Assembly: GCA_027346205.1 (NCBI GenBank)
Contig: DAIESR010000204.1
Location: 1 to 8,981 of the forward strand
Direction: 5' to 3'
DNA: 8,981 nt
Source: Beijerinckiaceae bacterium
Lineage (GTDB): Bacteria > Pseudomonadota > Alphaproteobacteria > Rhizobiales > Beijerinckiaceae
Shown: positions 1 through 6,404 of the stretch, piece by piece
Position numbering within the stretch: the stretch's first letter is position 1
How the letters are laid out: each line of letters starts with the position of its first letter
Position numbers and translations under genes: made by a program
The notes under the pieces: model-generated
Databases searched by the model: none
Seen by the model: the letters and a program-made list of their open reading frames with translations, nothing else
Told to the model about the DNA's origin: nothing

Positions 1-111
1 GCTCGCCCGACAGCGCTCGGCCGCATGTGCGGCCAGGACCATCACGCAAAGGATGAGCGCCGCGAGGACAACGGCGATCCCTCGCAGCATTTCGGCGCGC
101 ACACGAGTCAT
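1..111 (-). CDS. N-terminus of a small exported or membrane-anchored protein, cut by the window edge (spanin candidate)
   Basis: Thirty-seven codons are visible, and the frame remains open to base 1. The peptide starts MTRVRAEMLRG, runs into a hydrophobic stretch (IAVVLAALILCVMVLAA) and continues AHAAERCRAS. It reads as a signal peptide with a possible AHA-AE cleavage site, or as an N-terminal anchor. The position directly after endolysin and holin-like genes is where Rz-type spanins are commonly found, but nothing in the visible part is specific to them. Two starts compete. The ATG at 120 overlaps the previous stop as ATGA, but the only Shine-Dalgarno-like GGAA would touch it. The ATG at 111 has GGAA at a workable 9-base spacing and is preferred. 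Confidence 0.6.
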   Translation of the reverse strand, partial: MTRVRAEMLRGIAVVLAALILCVMVLAAHAAERCRAS

Positions 112-116
112 GATGA

Positions 117-563
117 TCATTTCCGATTGAGCCATTGCGTGACGTTGGATGTGCCGACATGCACAGCCTGAATCAGGAAGACCGATTGGATGATCATCCA
201 AACCTGATTATCGAATGGCGGCGGAAGCTTCGGAACACCAAGCAGCGGATGCCCAAAGAAGACATGCGACGCGAGCAGCGTGTCTAGGATGACGGAGGCG
301 AAATAAACTGCGCTCGTGCCGCCCGCCACCCACATCATGAAGCGCACGACAGGCTGGCCGAACGTCTGCGCTTTGATCTGCGCCATCTGGACATCGGAAG
401 CGAGCGCTTGCGTCATCACTTGCGCATCGGTCTTCGCAGCGACTTCGAACCCGGCCTCGCCGGTCTTCATCGCTTCTGTCTTGTAGGATACCCATGCATT
501 GACGAATGGCGTGATGATGTTGCCGAGCAGCGAATTGAGCAGCGGCAGGATAAGAGCAATCAT
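117..563 (-). CDS. Holin-like membrane protein of the lysis cassette
   Basis: This 148-residue protein has a hydrophobic N-terminal segment (about 3-22, ILPLLNSLLGNIITPFVNAW) and a long amphipathic, charge-rich helix (about 28-66). Two more membrane segments follow, at about 74-97 and 120-137, then a polar C-terminus (TQWLNRK). The layout of an early hydrophobic helix, a soluble helical region and two later membrane helices recalls 3-TM holin-like proteins found beside endolysins in alphaproteobacterial prophages and GTAs. No diagnostic motif lets me assign it to the GTA_holin_3TM family. The ATG at 563 has a near-perfect AGGAGG at 569-574 with 5-base spacing, 17 bases after the previous stop. 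Its stop region contains the first candidate start of the next gene. Two adjacent holin-like genes could be a holin/antiholin pair, which is inference. Confidence 0.72.
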   Translation of the reverse strand: MIALILPLLNSLLGNIITPFVNAWVSYKTEAMKTGEAGFEVAAKTDAQVMTQALASDVQMAQIKAQTFGQPVVRFMMWVAGGTSAVYFASVILDTLLASHVFFGHPLLGVPKLPPPFDNQVWMIIQSVFLIQAVHVGTSNVTQWLNRK

Positions 564-568
564 GGACG

Positions 569-574
569 CCTCCT
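569..574 (-). promoter_or_regulatory. Strong Shine-Dalgarno site of the 148-residue holin-like gene
   Basis: AGGAGG on the minus strand with 5-base spacing to the ATG at 563 is the best ribosome site among those examined in the window. This suggests high translation of this lysis gene independent of coupling. Confidence 0.75.
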
Positions 575-580
575 ATCGGC

Positions 581-1006
581 TCATTGCGCGGGAGGATCTT
601 TCGGCACGATCGCCGCCGCACCTTTCATCTCCCACACATGCACGACGGCCGCGACAAGCGCGATGCCTGCGATGATCTTGGAGACCGTGGCGGGGTCAAA
701 GAACGCTTCCCAATGAATGCCGGTCAGTTGGTCGAGAAGCGTCGGCAGACTGGCGAACAAGGCTGCGGCCATTCCGATGGCGGCGGACCATATGCCTTTG
801 AGCTGTAACAAGAGCCTCGACCACATCGGCCGCGTCGCTGCATCAAGCTCATCGAGAATGCCCGTTGTGTAGCGATAGCTTTTCAGCGCCGGACGGATCA
901 GCACGAACCAGACTAGCAACACGGTTGCAAGCTCGAACAGCGGCCAGAAGAACACCGAATGCATGAAGGCGAGCAGAAGCGCGCCGATTGCGTGAAGCAA
1001 TGACAT
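581..1006 (-). CDS. Small multi-spanning membrane protein, holin candidate
   Basis: This 141-residue protein is not recognised at family level. It has a very hydrophobic N-terminus (about 4-39, enough for one long or two short helices), a basic and acidic loop (40-65), and further membrane segments at about 71-92 and 109-126. It ends in a short polar tail (PKDPPAQ). Size, topology and position between the muramidase and another membrane protein suggest a holin or a holin partner that permeabilises the inner membrane. The ATG at 1006 has GGAGA at 1013-1017 with 6-base spacing, which settles the start. A structural role in membrane anchoring of the neighbouring endolysin is an alternative. The function is inferred from context only. 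Confidence 0.7.
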   Translation of the reverse strand: MSLLHAIGALLLAFMHSVFFWPLFELATVLLVWFVLIRPALKSYRYTTGILDELDAATRPMWSRLLLQLKGIWSAAIGMAAALFASLPTLLDQLTGIHWEAFFDPATVSKIIAGIALVAAVVHVWEMKGAAAIVPKDPPAQ

Positions 1007-1048
1007 GGAAAATCTCCGGTCAGATGAGAGAGAAAAAGGCGCCTATTT

Positions 1049-1963
1049 CTATGGCGCAGCCGCGCCCGCCGGCGCCGGTTCCGGCAAGATCGGCGCGATA
1101 CTCGCTGCATGCGCAGCGCCAGCCTGCTTTCTGAGGCCAAGCGCGACATTCCAGATCACAAGCCCGGCAATGACTGCGATCGGAGCGCCGATGATGACCG
1201 CCCACCATGGGAACATATGTGCATTATGAGCAGCGATCATGGCGCCTGGTGCCACAACAGCGATCGTCGCCGCTGCCGCACTATGCGCTTTCGCCGATCT
1301 ATCGGCCGCTTTCTCAATTGAGTGGTTCTTTTCCGCTGCATCGAACGGCGCGGGCGCCGGCCTGGTCGCATCCTTCGCATGCGCGTAGGCCCGCGCCAGT
1401 TTGTTCGCATAATCGTTCTTGCGCCAGCTCGGTCCGTTATAGCCACGCGCGAAAGCTGCCCAATCGCGCTTTTGCAACGCGCCGGACAGATGCGCATGGT
1501 CGATGAATTTCGCTAGGCCCAAGAGCTGCACATCCTCGCTGATGGCGAAGGCAGCAACCATGTCTTGCACGCTCGCATAGCCCGCCGCTTCAAAATTCTC
1601 GCCGAGGATCTGCGGAAGGCCCCAGGAGGTTGCCATCAGCGCGCATTCTTCGTCGATCTCGCAAGCTGCCTCGATCCTCGGATAGCTGTCATGCGGATAG
1701 GGCTTCTCGCCCCAGCGCTTATAGGCAAGGCCCTGCGCTATCGCCGCGCGCAAGGCCGTCATCTTGCCATGCGCGGCAAGCAGACGATAAAAGACATGCG
1801 GCTCGAAGAGCGCCTTCGGGCGTCCTTCGGCATCGAATCCAGACTTGCCGGCCTCGACCGCAATGACAGCTTCGAGCGCCGCTTCTTCACAGCCCGCGAA
1901 CTGCGCCGCGCGGGCTATTCCATCCGGCGTGCGCCTGCGCGCCGCCCCTTTGAAAGCGAGCAT
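1049..1963 (-). CDS. N-acetylmuramidase (PF11860/DUF3380-type) endolysin with C-terminal transmembrane hairpin
   Basis: The 304-residue product should cleave the MurNAc-GlcNAc backbone to release virions. The N-terminal 200 residues carry the family pattern: AVIAVEAGKSGFDAEGRPK with likely catalytic E37, ALFEPHVF (H56), SWGLPQILGENF...GY (113-129) and FARGYNGP (171-178). There is no N-terminal signal peptide. After a charged linker (about 200-227) come two hydrophobic stretches, about 228-245 and 252-276, and then an Ala/Pro-rich tail, so the enzyme looks membrane-anchored at its C-terminus. The start at 1963 is chosen over the in-frame ATG at 2011 because GGAGA lies at 1969-1973 with 5-base spacing and the family homology begins just after it. 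The holin-like gene starts 42 bases after the stop. How the catalytic domain reaches the periplasm cannot be read from the sequence. Confidence 0.87.
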   Translation of the reverse strand: MLAFKGAARRRTPDGIARAAQFAGCEEAALEAVIAVEAGKSGFDAEGRPKALFEPHVFYRLLAAHGKMTALRAAIAQGLAYKRWGEKPYPHDSYPRIEAACEIDEECALMATSWGLPQILGENFEAAGYASVQDMVAAFAISEDVQLLGLAKFIDHAHLSGALQKRDWAAFARGYNGPSWRKNDYANKLARAYAHAKDATRPAPAPFDAAEKNHSIEKAADRSAKAHSAAAATIAVVAPGAMIAAHNAHMFPWWAVIIGAPIAVIAGLVIWNVALGLRKQAGAAHAASIAPILPEPAPAGAAAP

Positions 1964-1968
1964 TGTTG

Positions 1969-1973
1969 TCTCC
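1969..1973 (-). promoter_or_regulatory. Ribosome binding site deciding the muramidase start
   Basis: GGAGA on the minus strand lies five bases upstream of the ATG at 1963. The in-frame ATG at 2011 would place this site inside the coding region. Confidence 0.75.
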
Positions 1974-2015
1974 GTTTGACCAAAGGGGAGAGTTGCGGTG
2001 GCGCGCCGCATCGCT

Positions 2016-2043
2016 GGCGATCCATCGCAACAGCGAGATCGCC
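2016..2043 (-). other. Hairpin in the fibre-muramidase gap
   Basis: In the 101-base gap 1964-2064, arms 2016-2022 (ggcgatc) and 2037-2043 (gatcgcc) are perfect reverse complements. Inside them tcgc (2025-2028) pairs with gcga (2033-2036) around a 4-base loop, leaving a 2-base bulge. No T-run follows on the minus strand, so it is not a standard intrinsic terminator. It may be an RNA processing or attenuation structure between the structural and lysis genes. The rest of the gap shows no clear promoter. Confidence 0.5.
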
Positions 2044-2064
2044 TCCTGGACGCGTCTTATCCAC

Positions 2065-3321
2065 TCACGACGTCGGCGCGCCGCAGAGCATGTATTGGAT
2101 CGAAATGCGCACCTGACCGCCGGTGAAATTGGCACCATTCGCCGTGAGCTTGATCGTCGAGGCGGCGTACCAGGCAGTGGGACCAATCACACCGACATTG
2201 CTCGACCCCGCCGTAATGCCGAGGCTCGCACCAAACTGTCCGGCCGTCGTGCCCGCTCCTCCGCTCGAACTCGTCGTCGCGTCGACGTTGAAAGAAGTTG
2301 CTCCGGTAACTCCCGTCACCACATAGACCGAAACCGCGAGGATGATCGCGCGATTTGGAATCTGTTGCGTTGAAACGGACGAAGCGCCTGAACAGGTGAT
2401 GAGATCTTCGATGGCGACGATCTGGATGTTTGAGCCGTATGCGCCACGCGTCTGAATATTTCCCACGACATCGAGCGGCTGTGCCGGCGCGGTCGTGCCT
2501 ATGCCCACTTTGCCATTCATCAAATTTATCGACGCGGCAAATATAGTAAGCGGCGTAACTACGTTCTGCGCAGAATTTGTTCCCTCTAAAATAGGCCCAA
2601 GCAAGCCCGACGGCAGACCAAATGGAGTCGGATCGCCACGAATCAAGAGCACATGATCGGTCGCGGGCTGAAAAGTTGCGATGTCTGATATGCTAAGTGT
2701 GGTGAATGAGCCGCCTCGCGACGAATTAACTACAGTCGTACCACTAATCGCTATATTCCCCACCACATCGAGCGGCTGTGCGGGCGTGGTCGTGCCTATA
2801 CCAACTTTGCTGTCGAAACTGGCGGCCCCGACCGTTGAGAGCGTATCAAAGCCTGATTGATCAACCACCGTCCATTTGCTCACCCCATCGCTTTCCAGGG
2901 CGACAAAGCCATGGGCCATCGAGACGACCGCACTCGTTGCGCCGTTGATCGTGTCGGAGCCGGCCCGATTGACAGTCAGGGTGTTCGTCGCCGAGCAAGC
3001 GCCGGACTCGTCGACGATCGTGAGGCTGATCCCGGTCGGATAGGCGCTCGCCGCCGGCAAGGTCACCGCCCGCGCCGCAGTAAGGCTCGTATAGGCTACG
3101 AGCCGGTCGGCGACGAGGATGGTGTAATTGGCGTCGGCGACGGCGGTGCGCTTGTTGGTGACCACCTCGGAGAGTTTCGCAGCAGGCCAACCGCCAGATG
3201 TCGTGCCATCATGCACCACCATTCGATTATTGGTCGTATCGACGGCGATCTCGCCCACTCGGCCGACAAATGTCGAGAGGAACGACCATGCCTCGCGCAA
3301 ATGCTGAAGTCTGATGCTCAT
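2065..3321 (-). CDS. Tail fibre / receptor-binding protein with Mtd_N-like N-terminus and duplicated VGIGTT-LDVVGNI module
   Basis: The protein has 418 residues. About 21-50 (GRVGEIAVDTTNNRMVVHDG) resembles the Mtd_N domain that attaches many phage fibres. About 60-155 is a common phage beta domain (YTILVADRLVAYTSLTAARA, LTIVDESG, TNTLTVNRAGSDTINGATS). KVGIGTT(T/A)PAQPLDVVGNI occurs at 172-190 and 271-289, exactly 99 residues apart; this motif precedes shaft or chaperone segments in many trimeric fibres. About 292-418 is a C-terminal knob-like domain (IPNRAIILAVSVYVVTGVTG, FGASLGITAGSSNVGVIGP, KLTANGANFTGGQVRISIQY) known from rhizobial-type prophages. The ATG at 3321 overlaps the megatron stop as ATGA, and its ribosome site is weak, so reinitiation is likely. 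No intramolecular S74 chaperone is visible. The family assignment rests on motifs, and the receptor is unknown. Confidence 0.85.
   Translation of the reverse strand: MSIRLQHLREAWSFLSTFVGRVGEIAVDTTNNRMVVHDGTTSGGWPAAKLSEVVTNKRTAVADANYTILVADRLVAYTSLTAARAVTLPAASAYPTGISLTIVDESGACSATNTLTVNRAGSDTINGATSAVVSMAHGFVALESDGVSKWTVVDQSGFDTLSTVGAASFDSKVGIGTTTPAQPLDVVGNIAISGTTVVNSSRGGSFTTLSISDIATFQPATDHVLLIRGDPTPFGLPSGLLGPILEGTNSAQNVVTPLTIFAASINLMNGKVGIGTTAPAQPLDVVGNIQTRGAYGSNIQIVAIEDLITCSGASSVSTQQIPNRAIILAVSVYVVTGVTGATSFNVDATTSSSGGAGTTAGQFGASLGITAGSSNVGVIGPTAWYAASTIKLTANGANFTGGQVRISIQYMLCGAPTS
2455..2513 (-). repeat. Direct repeat copy 2 (downstream) in the tail-fibre gene
   Basis: This 59-base unit encodes the second KVGIGTT.PAQPLDVVGNI copy. 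By eye it matches 2752-2810 at about 52 of 59 positions, with no gaps. The two copies are offset by 297 bases, an exact multiple of three, so both are read in the same frame. Confidence 0.85.
2752..2810 (-). repeat. Direct repeat copy 1 (upstream) in the tail-fibre gene
   Basis: This is the partner of 2455-2513 and encodes fibre residues of the first KVGIGTT.PAQPLDVVGNI copy. Most of the seven or so differences are silent or near the ends. That suggests either recent duplication or selection and recombination keeping the copies alike. Confidence 0.85.
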
Positions 3322-5945
3322 GATGATGCAAGTCCAAGGTCGATGAAATTGGGATAAGGATCTGAGGCGAGGCCGAAATCATCGGATTGCGAAGCCGTGG
3401 TGCTTGCAAGACCGCAATCGACGTTGGTTCCCGTTGCCAATGTCTGTGCGACCGGACCCATGACACCAGATCCGGACGGCGTGTATTGATAGGCCACGCA
3501 GGTCGAGAGATCCTGCACGCCCTGCCCAAAAATATTGTAGCTCTGGAACTTCAGATAAAGCGGCTGGCCGATATAGGAGCTGGGCAGATTATATTTGAAT
3601 ACTGCGCTATCGAGCCGCGTGAATGCAGCACCGATCGCATGCGCGTTCGCAGTGCTTCCATAGAGCGCGCGGTTGATTGTCGTAAGATTATAGGCGTTCG
3701 TTCCGGTCAGCGTCGCCGTCTCAAATGCGAGGAGCTCATTGTCGACGATCGACAGCGTGACCGCTTGCTGCAAGCCAGCCGATGAGGTGCTGGCCAGCGT
3801 GCCGCCGCTCTGTACCAGGCTCACCGACAAAGTGTCGGACGTATCCGGATTGGTGCCACCGTAAACTGGCAGTGCCGCCGTAAGGACGCCCTGGCGCGCT
3901 GGCCCTGGCACACTGCCAATCGTCTCGTAGGAATTGCCATCGAGCGAGATCCAAACCTTGGCGCCACCCCAATTTGGATCACCGATGCCAGATGCGCCCT
4001 CTGGGGTCGCAATCGAGTTTGTCGCAAGTGACGCGCCCGAGACCGTTGTGAAGGCCGAGAGAAATGACAGCGCTTCCGCGCCGATCGCCACCTGTACGCC
4101 CCAAATATAAACTCCGCTGCCAAGCGTGCCGGCATAAGATATCGTGCCGAGTGGGTTTTCGAGAATGGCGGAGACTGTTGGTGTGCCGGCGGCACTCATC
4201 ACGAACGAAATTTTGCACGCATACCATCCGTTGGCGAATGCCGTGATCCCCGCCGTTGCCCCGGATGATGGCGTCCCAGCCGTGCCCGCAGTGAGATCGA
4301 AATCGCATGTGTAGAAAAGGTTGCCATCGAAGCCCTGTAGTCTGATGGCGCTCCGTTCGGCTGATTTCCCATAGATGGCGAAAGTGATCGTGGCGCCGCT
4401 AGCCTGCGCGGCCAATGTCTCGGCGCAACTATGTGCCCCGGTCGAGCTGTCTTCGGCGAGTTTATAGGCAGTCGGAACGCCTCCGGATACCGCCGCCCAG
4501 AGCTGCGGCGTCGTACCGACAAGCGCAGATGGCGGCTCGAAGATCAGCGGCGGGTTCACTGCGGCTGGGCTTACGCCGTAATTGGCCCCAGTCGGCACGT
4601 TCTGTTGAATCGGATAAAGCGCGGCTGTCGCAATGCCCGCCGGGAATTCTTCCGCCGTGACCGTCAGAATCCCAGCATCATCTTCCTCAATTTCTGTGAT
4701 CCGAACCGCCGTGGTATTGAGGCCCAACGTCAGATCTGTGAGCGTGACGATATCCATCGGTTCGAGTAGGCAATATTCCCAGGACAGCTTGAAAGTGTAT
4801 CGGTTGCGGATATAGAGACCGCGCTGAAGAATGAGCTGCGCAGAGACTTGTGCGACGGCCGAATCGCAGAACTCATGCGCCGTGATTGTCGGAGCGACGC
4901 GCAATCCATAGAGGTCGATCGCGTTCTGGTCGAAAACCGTGACTGGCACGGCATTATATCCGGTCTGCTGCGAGGCCGCATTAGTGATAGGCGTCGTCAC
5001 GCGCTGCAATATTTCCAGCTTCTGCATATTATAGGCAGAGTAAGGATCGCTCCGCTCGATAAGAACAGGATCTTCGCCATCTGTATTTATGAAATCATCG
5101 TCGCTCAGATCGTAGATCGACGCGACGTTTGGGTTGAAGGTGACTGAATAGCTGGTGATCGATGAGTCCCCATATGGAATGATCTTCAGCTTTCCCCCTG
5201 ACCATACCACCGCCGCACCCGTCAATTGCAGCCAACGCGCAAGAATTGAGCTGGCCGCTTCTTGATTACTCAGAACTGGCGACATTACGAGCCCGAACGC
5301 CCGACAATAGACTTGATAGGATGCGCCGCTCGATCCACCGAGCAATGTCGTCGCGTCAATGCTCGCCGCCGGAAAGCCGACGCCATATTGCGCATTGGTC
5401 AAGAAATCCTGGATGATCAGCGCTGGATCGGCGTCATGCGCATTGACCTGTCCAGACCCATAGAGGACGCCATAAACCTCGACCGTTAGAGATGGCAATA
5501 CGTTCGTGTTTTGCCCAAGGTCATAGCTCGGCGCCCCGATATAGGCGGTGCCCGGATAGTTTAGCGCCTGAGTCGGATTGACCGCAGTCATGAACCCCCA
5601 GGCTGATTGCGGCGTCGTCCCCGTGAACAGCGTTAGACCTAGAGATTGCAGCGACGAAAGAACATTGCCGTTCCAGAACGTCCCGACAGTCGTGATCGGC
5701 CCTTCGCAGAGGCCCATGATAAAAGATGCATGGTAATCATAGTTCGATGAACCACCACCTCCTCCCCCTTTGCCGCCCCCGCCAGTGGAAGATGAACCAA
5801 AGCCCCCAACCCAAATGAGATTTGGCGCGATTTTGTTTATTCCGTAGACGATCTGAATCGGGACGGCGCCACTCGCCGTCGGGAGTTGCAATCCCGTATA
5901 GCGCGGGATAGTCGCTCCGCCATGATGTGATCTCAGAAAGCTCAT
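3318..5945 (-). CDS. Host-specificity / megatron (TipJ-like) tail protein with inserted lectin-like domain, lacking a TIM barrel
   Basis: This 875-residue central tail-tip protein follows the peptidase as g15 does in RcGTA. Residues 1-45 and 69-90 (YDYHASFIMGLCEGPI) are the conserved N-terminus, split by a Gly-rich linker (47-67, with GGGGKGGGGGG). About 205-440 matches the putative phage tail protein (Phage-tail_3) domain. About 480-640 is a jelly-roll, carbohydrate-binding-like module: KLAEDSSTGAHS, TFAIYGKSAERSAIRL, NGWYACKISF and GVYIWGVQVAIG are typical of spike and fibre proteins. About 645-825 is the GTA-like C-terminal domain (INRALYG...AHAIGAAFTRLD). The chain ends in three D-x-GLAS motifs spaced 13 residues apart. 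The TIM barrel found in RcGTA g15 is not visible, which fits the shorter length. The start at 5945 gives an ATGA overlap with the peptidase and has GAAGG seven bases upstream. Longer starts would run deep into the peptidase gene. Confidence 0.9.
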   Translation of the reverse strand: MSFLRSHHGGATIPRYTGLQLPTASGAVPIQIVYGINKIAPNLIWVGGFGSSSTGGGGKGGGGGGSSNYDYHASFIMGLCEGPITTVGTFWNGNVLSSLQSLGLTLFTGTTPQSAWGFMTAVNPTQALNYPGTAYIGAPSYDLGQNTNVLPSLTVEVYGVLYGSGQVNAHDADPALIIQDFLTNAQYGVGFPAASIDATTLLGGSSGASYQVYCRAFGLVMSPVLSNQEAASSILARWLQLTGAAVVWSGGKLKIIPYGDSSITSYSVTFNPNVASIYDLSDDDFINTDGEDPVLIERSDPYSAYNMQKLEILQRVTTPITNAASQQTGYNAVPVTVFDQNAIDLYGLRVAPTITAHEFCDSAVAQVSAQLILQRGLYIRNRYTFKLSWEYCLLEPMDIVTLTDLTLGLNTTAVRITEIEEDDAGILTVTAEEFPAGIATAALYPIQQNVPTGANYGVSPAAVNPPLIFEPPSALVGTTPQLWAAVSGGVPTAYKLAEDSSTGAHSCAETLAAQASGATITFAIYGKSAERSAIRLQGFDGNLFYTCDFDLTAGTAGTPSSGATAGITAFANGWYACKISFVMSAAGTPTVSAILENPLGTISYAGTLGSGVYIWGVQVAIGAEALSFLSAFTTVSGASLATNSIATPEGASGIGDPNWGGAKVWISLDGNSYETIGSVPGPARQGVLTAALPVYGGTNPDTSDTLSVSLVQSGGTLASTSSAGLQQAVTLSIVDNELLAFETATLTGTNAYNLTTINRALYGSTANAHAIGAAFTRLDSAVFKYNLPSSYIGQPLYLKFQSYNIFGQGVQDLSTCVAYQYTPSGSGVMGPVAQTLATGTNVDCGLASTTASQSDDFGLASDPYPNFIDLGLASS

Positions 5946-6403
5946 GCTGCGGCCTTCGGCCAGATGCTGAAGAAGCGCCGTTCCCGCGCCGGGTCTGCGA
6001 GTTCGGCGTTGCGCGAGAGTTCTTCCTCGAGCACCATTCTTGTGGGCCAATAGGCATGCACCAAGGTCAGCGGCTGCGCCAGCGTGACGATTCCTCCATG
6101 GCTGTAGCAGCGGCCATAGCGGAACACGATGACGTCGCCAGCATCTGGCGTGTTTGCCTCGACGAAATGCTTCTGGAGGTGACCGAGGTAGCGCTCTTCA
6201 CCGCGATGGAGATGCCAGTCCGACGCATAAGGTCTCGGGTCAACGGGCGGCATAAGCCCTAGATCTACGAACACCCGGACAAGCAGCATCCCGCAATCGA
6301 TGCCCGCCCCGCGAACATCGGCGCAGTTATGATATGGCGTCGCAATCCACCGCCGCGCTTCGGCGACGATGGCCGCCCGCGCTTCACTTTCTGTCATCAC
6401 CAT
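5942..6403 (-). CDS. NlpC/P60-family tail-tip peptidase (RcGTA g14-like)
   Basis: At 153 residues this is normal length for the phage/GTA NlpC/P60 family, cysteine peptidases that cut peptidoglycan stem peptides as the tail crosses the cell wall. The catalytic set is visible. C37 lies in GAGIDCGML at the N-terminus of a helix, H102 in YSHGGIV after the GDVIVFRYGR strand, and H116 in LVHAYWP is the likely third polar residue. The N-terminal EARRWIATPYHNCADVRG is also typical (family: W.gTPY....a..G.DC). There is no signal peptide, as expected for a virion part. The start at 6403 follows the hub stop by one base. The in-frame ATG at 6397 is an equally plausible start, and neither has a strong Shine-Dalgarno site. 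The stop overlaps the megatron start as ATGA. Confidence 0.92.
   Translation of the reverse strand: MVMTESEARAAIVAEARRWIATPYHNCADVRGAGIDCGMLLVRVFVDLGLMPPVDPRPYASDWHLHRGEERYLGHLQKHFVEANTPDAGDVIVFRYGRCYSHGGIVTLAQPLTLVHAYWPTRMVLEEELSRNAELADPARERRFFSIWPKAAA
5953..5957 (-). promoter_or_regulatory. Ribosome binding site for the megatron gene
   Basis: GAAGG on the minus strand lies seven bases upstream of the ATG at 5945. It overlaps a small palindrome, ggccttcggcc at 5951-5961, whose 3' arm on the transcript contains part of the site. Translation through the end of the peptidase gene would open this structure. Confidence 0.55.
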
Positions 6404-6404
6404 A

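Noticed and set aside
108..120. Palindromic atgatcat run at the left edge as an operator
   Set aside because: It is short, lies within overlapping start codons of the last gene, and has no second copy nearby.
1964..2011. Muramidase start at the ATG at 2011
   Set aside because: The extension has no homology-like features, and the ATG at 1963 has a well-spaced GGAGA.
2016..2043. Intrinsic terminator call for the hairpin
   Set aside because: No run of T follows the stem on the minus strand, and none precedes it on the plus strand.
1565..2116. Long plus-strand open frame of about 183 codons opposite the muramidase and gap
   Set aside because: It is the mirror of a GC-rich minus-strand gene. 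It has an Arg/Ala-rich composition, no recognisable domain, and runs through the hairpin gap and into the fibre gene.
2857..3357. Plus-strand open frame of about 166 codons opposite the fibre N-terminus
   Set aside because: It has low-complexity Arg/Gly/Asp composition and fully overlaps well-supported fibre and megatron coding on the other strand.
5750..5805. Gly-rich stretch in the megatron as a sequencing or repeat artefact
   Set aside because: Gly-rich linkers just before the conserved .ASF...LCEGPI segment are a usual trait of this family, and the reading frame is intact.
5946..6050. Longer N-terminus for the megatron from an upstream start at 6050
   Set aside because: The extra 35 residues are a frame-shifted reading of the peptidase C-terminus. 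The MSFLRSHHGG start has the ribosome site and the ATGA overlap.
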